Shown: positions 1-6,104 of the stretch, in pieces | How the letters are laid out: each line of letters starts with the position of its first letter | Numbering within the stretch: the stretch's first letter is position 1 | Assembly (NCBI GenBank): GCA_021741945.1 | Contig: JAIOWV010000048.1 | Coordinates: 1 to 9,097 of the forward strand | DNA length: 9,097 nt | From: Pontimonas sp. | GTDB taxonomy: Bacteria; Actinomycetota; Actinomycetes; Actinomycetales; Microbacteriaceae | Reading direction: 5' to 3' | Notes under the pieces: generated by a model | Database searches by the model: none | Seen by the model: the letters and a program-made list of their open reading frames with translations, nothing else | Told to the model about the DNA's origin: nothing | Made by a program: the position numbers and the translations under genes

Positions 1-295
1 AATTGCTTCCCGCATTGTCATCACGTCGGGCCCCAAAGAAGGCCTAGAGATTGAACTGCTGCCCGAAGAACAGTTCACCATCGGGCGTTCGGGTGATTCG
101 CGGCTTGTTTTGCGTGATGATGTGACCTCCACTCACCACGCACGGTTGATGCTCTGGAATGAGCAGTGGATGATTCAAGACCTTGACTCGACCAACGGGA
201 CCTTTGTGGACTCAAAGCGAGTGAGTATTCCTACCCCGGTTCCTCTCAACACGCCCATCAAAATAGGCACCACGACCTTCGAACTCAGGCGCTAA
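1..295 (+). CDS. fhaB: FHA-domain protein, FhaB/FipA type (3' part only)
   Basis: The frame is open from the left edge (first full codon at 2) to the TAA at 293-295, giving 97 visible residues; the true start lies outside the window. The visible part is an almost complete forkhead-associated domain, which binds phospho-threonine peptides. It shows the GRS motif (visible residues 28-30), the STHHARL stretch (43-49) and the DLDSTNGTF stretch (60-68), ending in a hydrophobic beta strand just before the stop, as in mycobacterial FhaB/FipA. In that family an N-terminal membrane segment precedes the domain; that part is not visible here. The gene sits 6 bases ahead of pstP and is probably co-transcribed with it. 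By family it reads phosphorylation by PknA/PknB at the septum. An internal ATG at 110 would cut the FHA core and is not the start. Confidence 0.9.
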   Translation, partial: IASRIVITSGPKEGLEIELLPEEQFTIGRSGDSRLVLRDDVTSTHHARLMLWNEQWMIQDLDSTNGTFVDSKRVSIPTPVPLNTPIKIGTTTFELRR

Positions 296-301
296 GTCCC
301 G

Positions 302-1546
302 ATGGCTAACGACTCAGTGCTCAGTGCGGCGTCTTCCCATATCGGGAAGATTCGGGCAACCAATCAGGACTCGGGCTCAGTGGGTCGACACCTGTATGTC
401 GTTGCGGATGGCATGGGGGGTCACGCTGGTGGTGACGTCGCGAGCGCTCTTGCAGTCCAACATCTCTCACGCCTCGGTCGCCCGTACTCAAGTGTTGATG
501 AGGCCAGGGAAACCCTGTTCACCAACATTTTGGAGGCGGGGCGCGAGCTGACCACAACGGTCGAAGAGCACCCCGAGCTCACCGGAATGGGCACCACCGT
601 GAGCGCGATGATTCGCGTCGGTTCCCAGATGGTCATCGCACACATCGGTGACTCCCGCATTTATCGCCTTCGTGAGGGTGTGCTCGAACAGATCACCAAC
701 GACCACACCTTCGTCCAACGGCTAGTCGACAGTGGTCGCATCACTCCCGAGGAAGCAGCCGTCCACCCAAGGCGTAGTGTCCTCATGCGCGTGCTCGGCG
801 ATGTTGACGCGGAACCAGAAGTCGACACCCATGTGGTCGACACTCAGCCGGGTGACCGCTGGTTGCTGTGTTCCGATGGTCTCAGTGGGTATGTCTCTGA
901 GCGCGACATCGCAGAAACGCTTCTCACGGTCGACGATGTCGAGCTTGTCTGCCACAAACTCATTACCCAAACATTGAGCGAGGGTGCTCCGGACAACGTC
1001 ACCGTTGTGGTGGTCCGGGTTGCCGAGAATCTGGATAGCTCACCGCCCTCAGAGTCCCGAATGGTGGGCTCCGCCGCCGAGCCCCTGACCTATGAGTCAG
1101 GGCCTGTCTTGCGCAAGCCCGGCCTGCCAGCCCTCTTGTTCCACCCGTTGCGCGCTCTTCCGCCAGCAGATGAACACTTCGAGCCAGAAGAGGAGTTCCT
1201 TGAAGAACTCATCAGAGAAGACCGACGCCGGATCATCCGTCGCCGGGTGACCTGGCTTTTCTCCGTGTTCCTCTTGGTGGGCGCTCTAGTGGTGGCCGCG
1301 GTGGTGGCCTATCAGTGGACTCAGACCCGATATTTCGTCGGCGTCAGCAACGATGTGGTCACCATTTATCGCGGTGTGCCAGAGGACGTGTGGGTTTTCT
1401 CGCTCTCGAGCGTCTATGAAGAGACAGACATCCAGGTGGACCAACTCCCGCCCTACCAGCAAGACAAAGTGACCCAGGCGTACTCGGTGGAGTCGCTCGA
1501 GGAGGCCAGAGAATTCATCGATCGACTGGTGGTGATCACACCGTGA
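302..1546 (+). CDS. pstP: PP2C-family Ser/Thr protein phosphatase PstP
   Basis: This is a 414-residue membrane-anchored, metal-dependent phosphatase that removes phosphate from PknA/PknB and their substrates. The cytoplasmic PP2C domain spans about residues 5-241. Expected catalytic residues are visible: R18 and D23 (RATNQD), D36 in VADGMGGHAGG, GMGTTVSAM at 95-103, D117 in HIGDSR, D192 in CSDGLSG and D231 in GAPDN. A linker of about 70 residues ends in an acidic run followed by a basic run (RRRIIRRR). One membrane helix at about 316-338 and an extracytoplasmic tail of roughly 75 residues follow. This order and size fit the actinobacterial PstP family. The ATG at 302 lies 6 bases after the fhaB stop and has no convincing Shine-Dalgarno sequence, so translation is probably coupled to fhaB. 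The stop TGA overlaps the rodA GTG. Confidence 0.95.
   Translation: MANDSVLSAASSHIGKIRATNQDSGSVGRHLYVVADGMGGHAGGDVASALAVQHLSRLGRPYSSVDEARETLFTNILEAGRELTTTVEEHPELTGMGTTVSAMIRVGSQMVIAHIGDSRIYRLREGVLEQITNDHTFVQRLVDSGRITPEEAAVHPRRSVLMRVLGDVDAEPEVDTHVVDTQPGDRWLLCSDGLSGYVSERDIAETLLTVDDVELVCHKLITQTLSEGAPDNVTVVVVRVAENLDSSPPSESRMVGSAAEPLTYESGPVLRKPGLPALLFHPLRALPPADEHFEPEEEFLEELIREDRRRIIRRRVTWLFSVFLLVGALVVAAVVAYQWTQTRYFVGVSNDVVTIYRGVPEDVWVFSLSSVYEETDIQVDQLPPYQQDKVTQAYSVESLEEAREFIDRLVVITP
1528..1537 (+). promoter_or_regulatory. Extended Shine-Dalgarno for rodA
   Basis: GGTGGTGATC matches nine of ten bases of GGAGGTGATC, the complement of the conserved 16S rRNA 3' end. It lies inside the last pstP codons, with 5 bases between it and the GTG at 1543. 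It supports the GTG start within the GTGA overlap and suggests that rodA can recruit ribosomes itself as well as by coupling. Confidence 0.6.
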
Positions 1547-2943
1547 GCGCACCGAGCTTGCCTGTGCCCCCGGTGTCTCCGGTAACCGGACGCGTGGTGC
1601 TGCGCATCAAGATGCCCCAGAAGTTGCGCAACATTGAGCTGGGTCTACTCCTTGGTACTCTGGGTCTCAGTGCTTTGTCGCTGGCGCTCGTGCAATGGGG
1701 CGCCCTTGGAACACTCGACTGGACGCTGCTGACCTATGCCTCCGGCCTCGCCGGGCTCAGTCTTGGATTGCACCTCGTGCTCCGGGTGATGGCTCGGGAT
1801 GCCGACCCGTTCATCGTTCCCATTGCCACGATGCTCAATGGCCTTGGCCTCACCATGATTCACCGGCTGGATCTTGCCGCTGGTTCGATCGGCTGGGAAG
1901 CAGCCGGGGTTCGTCAGATGGCGTGGACTGCGGTGGCTTTGGTCATCGCGATCGTGGTTCTTCTGGTCGTGCGCAATTACCGGATCCTGTTGCGCTATCG
2001 CTACCTCGCGATGCTTTCCGGAGCGATTCTGCTGACGATGCCACTCTGGCCTGGAATCGGCAGGACCGTGAACGGCGCCACCATCTGGGTGGAAATTGGC
2101 TCCATGACCTTCCAGCCGGGTGAGGTGGCAAAGATTGCCCTGGCAATCTTCTTCGCCGGTTACCTGATGACGGCCCGCGAAAGCCTGCGCAGTGTGGGGA
2201 CAACGTTCCTTGGCGTGCGCTGGCCACGAGTCAGAGATCTAGGGCCCCTGCTGATTATCTGGGTGTTGGCCATGGGTGTGCTGGTCTTTCAGAGAGACCT
2301 CGGAACGTCCCTGCTCTATTTCGGTCTATTCCTTGCAATGCTCTATGTCGCCACGAACCGAATCCTCTGGTTGGTCATTGGGGGTTCGCTCTTTTTCGCG
2401 GGGGCAGCCGCTGCCGCGAGCCAGCTGTCTTATGTTCAGGGCCGAGTGGATGGCTGGCTCGACTCGTTCAACCCCGCCGTATACGACGCGGTGGGCGGTT
2501 CCTATCAGCTGGTCCAGGGCATGTTCGGCATGGCTGAGGGTGGGTTCATCGGTTCCGGCCTTGGCCAGGGCCAGCCCAATCTGGTTCCGTTGGCCAATTC
2601 GGACTACATCGTGGCCGCACTCGGCGAAGAACTTGGCCTCTTTGGCATCTTTGGACTTTTGGCCCTCTATCTCTTGTTGGTGAGTCGCGGTTTCCGAGTC
2701 GGTTTCACCGGAACCGACGACTTTGGCCGTTTGCTCTCCACGGGCCTCGCGTTCGTCCTTGCGCTTCAGGTCTTCATTGTCATTGGTGGAATCACGCGCA
2801 TCATTCCGGTCACCGGCCTCACGACACCGTTCCTTGCTGCCGGTGGCTCCTCTTTGGTTGCCAACTGGATCATCGTGGTCCTATTGCTGCGCCTCAGTGA
2901 TGACGCCCGGGCCAACGTTCGGGCAGAAGCGGGGGTCAGCTGA
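1543..2943 (+). CDS. rodA: RodA/FtsW family peptidoglycan glycosyltransferase
   Basis: This 466-residue polytopic SEDS protein polymerises lipid II into glycan strands and acts with a class B PBP. It has about ten to twelve hydrophobic helices. SEDS signatures are visible: QPGEVAKIA at 191-199 (usual QPSE-K), RDLGTSLLY with the conserved Asp at 252, SDYIVAALGEELG at 353-365, and the C-terminal GGITRIIPVTGLTTPFLAAG region (415-434). RodA rather than FtsW is chosen because it lies between pstP and pbpA; FtsW normally sits in the mur/dcw cluster. The GTG at 1543 is preferred because of the GTGA overlap and the Shine-Dalgarno ahead of it. The next in-frame Met, residue 24, would remove only a polar N-terminal tail, so a shorter product cannot be excluded. 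The stop TGA shares one base with the pbpA ATG (TGATG). Confidence 0.94.
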   Translation: MSAPSLPVPPVSPVTGRVVLRIKMPQKLRNIELGLLLGTLGLSALSLALVQWGALGTLDWTLLTYASGLAGLSLGLHLVLRVMARDADPFIVPIATMLNGLGLTMIHRLDLAAGSIGWEAAGVRQMAWTAVALVIAIVVLLVVRNYRILLRYRYLAMLSGAILLTMPLWPGIGRTVNGATIWVEIGSMTFQPGEVAKIALAIFFAGYLMTARESLRSVGTTFLGVRWPRVRDLGPLLIIWVLAMGVLVFQRDLGTSLLYFGLFLAMLYVATNRILWLVIGGSLFFAGAAAAASQLSYVQGRVDGWLDSFNPAVYDAVGGSYQLVQGMFGMAEGGFIGSGLGQGQPNLVPLANSDYIVAALGEELGLFGIFGLLALYLLLVSRGFRVGFTGTDDFGRLLSTGLAFVLALQVFIVIGGITRIIPVTGLTTPFLAAGGSSLVANWIIVVLLLRLSDDARANVRAEAGVS

Positions 2944-4388
2944 TGATTACGCCGCTGCGCCGTGTGGGAATCGTTGTGCTCGCAATGTTCGCTGCACTTT
3001 TTGTCTCCTCGAGCGTGATTCACGTCGTCGCCAGTGAGGACATCGCCGAGGATTCACGCAACGTTCGGACCCTATATGAAAGCTTCTCAGCAGAGCGAGG
3101 CCAGATATTGGTCGGTGGGGTTCCCATCGCGCGGTCAATCCCAGTGGATACCCAGTTCAAGTTCCTGCGCACCTACTCCGATGGGGAGCTCTATGCGCCA
3201 GTTGTCGGGTATTACACACTCAACCAGGGCAACGCCGGCATCGAAAGTGCCCTCAACTCGGTCCTCACCGGCCAGGCAAATTCCCAAGCCTTTGAACAGC
3301 TAGTCGCCCTTGTCACCGGCACCACTCCCGAGGGCGCGAGCGTGGCACTCACCATTGACCCCGCCCTCCAGAAGGTTGCTTGGGACGCGCTCGGCGACCG
3401 ACGCGGCGCTGTTGTTGCCCTCGACCCGGCAACCGGGCGCATCCTCGCGATGGTCTCGAAGCCCTCGTTTGATCCCAACCCCCTGGCCTCTCACCAAAGC
3501 TCAGTGGTTCTGGATGCTTACAACGTCTTGAACGAAGACCCCGCCAAGCCCCTCGCGAACCGAGCAATCGCTGGTGACCAGTACTTCCCCGGCAGTGTCT
3601 TTAAGGTCCTCTTGACAGCGGCAGCACTCGACTCGGGCCGCTATTCCGCCGAGAGCGAGTTCCCCAACCCCGCGGAGCTCGCCCTTCCACTCAGCACAGA
3701 CACCATCAAAAACTCTGGTGGTCGTCTCTGCGGCGGCGAAGAGACGGTCACGCTCGAGGTCGCCTTCCGGCTCAGCTGCAACATCCCTTACGCCGAACTG
3801 GGTCTCGAGCTTGGCGAGAACACCATCGGCTCGCTCGCCGATGCTTTCGGTTTCGGGGCAACACTGGAGATTCCGTTGCGCGTGACCCCCAGCTCATTCC
3901 CGCGGGGAATGGATCAGGCGCAACTGATGCTCTCGTCGTTTGGCCAATACGACGTTCGCGTCACGCCCCTGCAAGTGGCAATGATCAGTGCTGCCATAGC
4001 CAATAACGGTGACGTGATGAGACCGAGCCTTATCGACTCGATTATTGCTCCGAACCTCCGAGTCCTTCAGAGTTTTGAACCCACGATCTATTCCTCCCCG
4101 GTGTCACCCTCGACTGCTCGGGAAATGACCCGCTTGATGGTCGGCAACGTCTCCCAGGGTGTAGCCAGCAACGCAGCTATTGTCGGGATTGATGTGGCAG
4201 GAAAAACTGGAACCGCCGAAACCGGGCTCGACACCGGAAGATCGTTCTGGTTCACCGGCTTTGCACCAGCAGAGGCCCCCCAAGTGGTCGTTGCCGTGGT
4301 CGTAGAGGGAGACCGCTCAGAGGGCTCCGGTAACAGCGTCGCAGCTCCCATTGCGAGGACAGTCATGGAGGCGGTGATCACCGGATGA
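2943..4388 (+). CDS. pbpA: Class B penicillin-binding protein PbpA (transpeptidase)
   Basis: This 481-residue DD-transpeptidase cross-links peptidoglycan outside the membrane. A single N-terminal membrane anchor lies at about residues 8-30, followed by a short pedestal domain with the family ERGQI motif (51-55). The transpeptidase domain carries the three active-site motifs: S218-x-x-K221 (PGSVFK), S278-C-N280 and K421-T-G423 in GKTGTAE. C263 and C279 flank the second motif; mycobacterial PBPA is reported to have a disulfide in the corresponding place. The length is close to mycobacterial PBPA (about 490 residues) and there are no PASTA domains, unlike FtsI-type or PonA-type proteins. The ATG shares its A with the rodA stop (TGATG), and the stop overlaps the pknA ATG. 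By family it is the partner of the adjacent SEDS protein and is itself a kinase target. Confidence 0.95.
   Translation: MITPLRRVGIVVLAMFAALFVSSSVIHVVASEDIAEDSRNVRTLYESFSAERGQILVGGVPIARSIPVDTQFKFLRTYSDGELYAPVVGYYTLNQGNAGIESALNSVLTGQANSQAFEQLVALVTGTTPEGASVALTIDPALQKVAWDALGDRRGAVVALDPATGRILAMVSKPSFDPNPLASHQSSVVLDAYNVLNEDPAKPLANRAIAGDQYFPGSVFKVLLTAAALDSGRYSAESEFPNPAELALPLSTDTIKNSGGRLCGGEETVTLEVAFRLSCNIPYAELGLELGENTIGSLADAFGFGATLEIPLRVTPSSFPRGMDQAQLMLSSFGQYDVRVTPLQVAMISAAIANNGDVMRPSLIDSIIAPNLRVLQSFEPTIYSSPVSPSTAREMTRLMVGNVSQGVASNAAIVGIDVAGKTGTAETGLDTGRSFWFTGFAPAEAPQVVVAVVVEGDRSEGSGNSVAAPIARTVMEAVITG
4370..4379 (+). promoter_or_regulatory. Extended Shine-Dalgarno for pknA
   Basis: GGCGGTGATC matches nine of ten bases of GGAGGTGATC and lies 5 bases before the ATG at 4385, the same spacing as the site ahead of rodA. 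A plain GGAGG at 4367-4371 overlaps its left end. The site is within the last codons of pbpA and supports the ATGA overlap start of pknA. Bases 4372-4383 also form a perfect 12-base palindrome (CGGTGATCACCG). Confidence 0.6.
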
Positions 4389-6055
4389 GACCCACCACAG
4401 GTCAGGTTTTTGGCTCACGCTATGAGCTCATTTCCCGCATCGCAATCGGCGGAATGGGCGAGGTGTGGAAGGCAAATGACTCCGTCATTGGCCGACACGT
4501 CGCCATCAAGATCTTGAAAGAGGAATACCTCGGCGACCCGGGGTTTCGGGAGCGCTTTAGGACCGAAGCCAAGAACGCAGCACTTGTCAACCATGAGGGC
4601 ATCGCCAACGTCTTCGACTACGGCGAAGAAGAGGGCAGCGCCTACTTGGTGATGGAACTGGTGCCAGGAGAAGCGCTCAGTACTGTGCTCGAGCGGGAAA
4701 AGATTCTCCCAGCAAGCCGGGTGTTAGCGATTGTGGCCCAAACGGCCGCAGCCCTTCACCAAGCCCATTTGGCAGGGCTTGTTCACCGTGACATTAAGCC
4801 TGGAAACCTGCTCATCACTCCCGATGGAACGGTGAAGATCACCGACTTCGGTATTGCCCGCCTCGCCGACCAGGTTCCGCTCACGGCGACCGGACAGGTG
4901 ATGGGGACAGTTCAGTACTTGGCGCCTGAGCAAGCGGGCGGTAAGCCGGCTTCGCCGGCCACCGACATTTATTCACTCGGCATCGTCGCCTACGAGGCAT
5001 TAGCTGGAAAGCGGCCTTTCCGTGGTGAATCTCAAGTCGCTATCGCCATGGCCCAAATCAAAGAAACTCCTCCCGAGTTGCCGACCTCCATCCCAGAACC
5101 TGTGCGCCGTCTCGTGATGTCCTGCATGGCGAAGAAGCCGGACGGCCGTCCGGCAAGCGCTCACGATCTTGCCCAGGCAGCACTCGCGCTTGCGCGAGGC
5201 GACACCGAGGAAGGATTGGCGCTAATCCCGCTTGTTCCTGAGACTTCGGCGACCTCTGGAGAGACCCCGAAGGTCTCGTCTGAGGGCGGTGCTAAGTCCG
5301 GGCCGAAGAAGCCCCTCACCCTCGGTCGAAACTTCTGGATTCTCTCGGGAGTAGGTGCATTCGTCGCTCTTGCGTTGATTGCGACGTCACTGACAATCCT
5401 GCTGCAATCGCCAGCTGAGGATGTGGCAGACGACATCATCGTCCCAACACTTCCGGAGATTTCAGAGGAAGAACCTCAAACTGAACTGCCTACGGTCACC
5501 CCGGAGGAAGACACCGAGGTGGCGGTCGAGACCGTGCGGATCAGTGAAGCGGAAATTGTGGGCAAGACCAAGGCGCAAGTCGAGGAGCTTCTCCAGCAGA
5601 AAGGCCTGCGGCTTGACCCCATCACCGGCAACATCGCCCCGGCTGCTGACCTCGTTCAAACTGCTTACCGGGTGAACCCCCAGGGAACGGTGGCAAAGAA
5701 CACTCTAATCGCGGTGTATTTCTACGCCGCTATTCCAGAGCCCCCGAAGCCTAGAGACTTGCTGGTCACACCGGCCTCTGGACCCTACGAACCAGGCTCA
5801 ACGATTCTGCTCGAGTGGCCAGGGTACGCACAATGCCCGTCGGGCTTCCCTCTCTCGAGCTACTCACTCCAGATCGTGGGCGGGCAGATTCTCGATGGCG
5901 ACGGCGAAACAGTCCTCCAGCCCGAACAGACTGCAGTGAATGTGCTGGTGGGAGAGGGCACATCCCTCAAGGCCAGTTACCTCGTGAACTGTGGAACCTT
6001 GGCTTCGCCGCTCTCCACCGAGCTCACCCTGGCCATCACACTGCCTGAAAACTAA
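4385..6055 (+). CDS. pknA: Membrane Ser/Thr protein kinase PknA with one PASTA repeat and an extra ectodomain
   Basis: This 556-residue Hanks-type kinase has an intact catalytic core at about residues 13-270: glycine-rich loop IAIGGMGEVW, K42, alphaC E61, H134-R-D136 with K138 and N141, D154-F-G156, and APE at 180-182. Two activation-loop threonines, T167 and T169 (PLTATG), match the positions phosphorylated in mycobacterial PknA. A Ser/Pro/Lys-rich linker leads to one membrane helix (about 317-340), an acidic Thr/Pro/Glu-rich stalk (about 343-382), one PASTA-like repeat (about 384-448), then about 107 residues that look beta-rich, Ig/Fn3-like, with C484 and C536. Mycobacterial PknA lacks PASTA repeats and is shorter (about 430 residues), so the ectodomain is the unusual part. 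The name rests on gene order and the kinase core. The start overlaps pbpA (ATGA). By family it phosphorylates division and wall-synthesis proteins. Confidence 0.93.
   Translation: MRPTTGQVFGSRYELISRIAIGGMGEVWKANDSVIGRHVAIKILKEEYLGDPGFRERFRTEAKNAALVNHEGIANVFDYGEEEGSAYLVMELVPGEALSTVLEREKILPASRVLAIVAQTAAALHQAHLAGLVHRDIKPGNLLITPDGTVKITDFGIARLADQVPLTATGQVMGTVQYLAPEQAGGKPASPATDIYSLGIVAYEALAGKRPFRGESQVAIAMAQIKETPPELPTSIPEPVRRLVMSCMAKKPDGRPASAHDLAQAALALARGDTEEGLALIPLVPETSATSGETPKVSSEGGAKSGPKKPLTLGRNFWILSGVGAFVALALIATSLTILLQSPAEDVADDIIVPTLPEISEEEPQTELPTVTPEEDTEVAVETVRISEAEIVGKTKAQVEELLQQKGLRLDPITGNIAPAADLVQTAYRVNPQGTVAKNTLIAVYFYAAIPEPPKPRDLLVTPASGPYEPGSTILLEWPGYAQCPSGFPLSSYSLQIVGGQILDGDGETVLQPEQTAVNVLVGEGTSLKASYLVNCGTLASPLSTELTLAITLPEN
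5137..5154 (+). repeat. 18-base perfect palindrome inside pknA
   Basis: GCCGGACGGCCGTCCGGC reads identically on both strands and does not extend further on either side. It encodes part of a KKPDGRPAS stretch around the conserved kinase subdomain XI arginine. It may be a by-product of GC-rich codon choice, or an RNA hairpin or protein-binding site. No function is assigned. Confidence 0.5.
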
Positions 6056-6069
6056 CATCCGCCTAGACT
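6041..6069 (+). promoter_or_regulatory. Possible weak promoter for pknB
   Basis: TAGACT at 6064-6069 fits the relaxed actinobacterial -10 pattern TANNNT. CTGCCT at 6041-6046 is a poor -35 match with a 17-base spacer. It is proposed mainly because this is the only real gap in the plus-strand operon, which would allow pknB to be transcribed separately. The evidence is weak; read-through from pknA may be the only source of transcript. Confidence 0.22.
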
Positions 6070-6088
6070 GATAAAACTGCCAACTACC

Positions 6089-6093
6089 AAGGA
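6089..6093 (+). promoter_or_regulatory. Shine-Dalgarno for pknB
   Basis: AAGGA lies 11 bases ahead of the ATG at 6105 within the 49-base spacer after pknA (6056-6104). The spacing is on the long side but acceptable. It supports independent initiation, in contrast to the overlapping starts of the preceding genes. Confidence 0.5.
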
Positions 6094-6104
6094 TTGACTC
6101 GATA

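Noticed and set aside
1695..2123. 142-residue plus-strand frame inside rodA
   Set aside because: It is an out-of-frame reading of strongly conserved SEDS coding sequence, rich in Arg/Ser/Pro/His without hydrophobic segments or motifs.
6094..6099. TTGACT as a -35 box
   Set aside because: It is only 5 bases ahead of the pknB ATG, so any matching -10 would be inside the gene and could not serve it.
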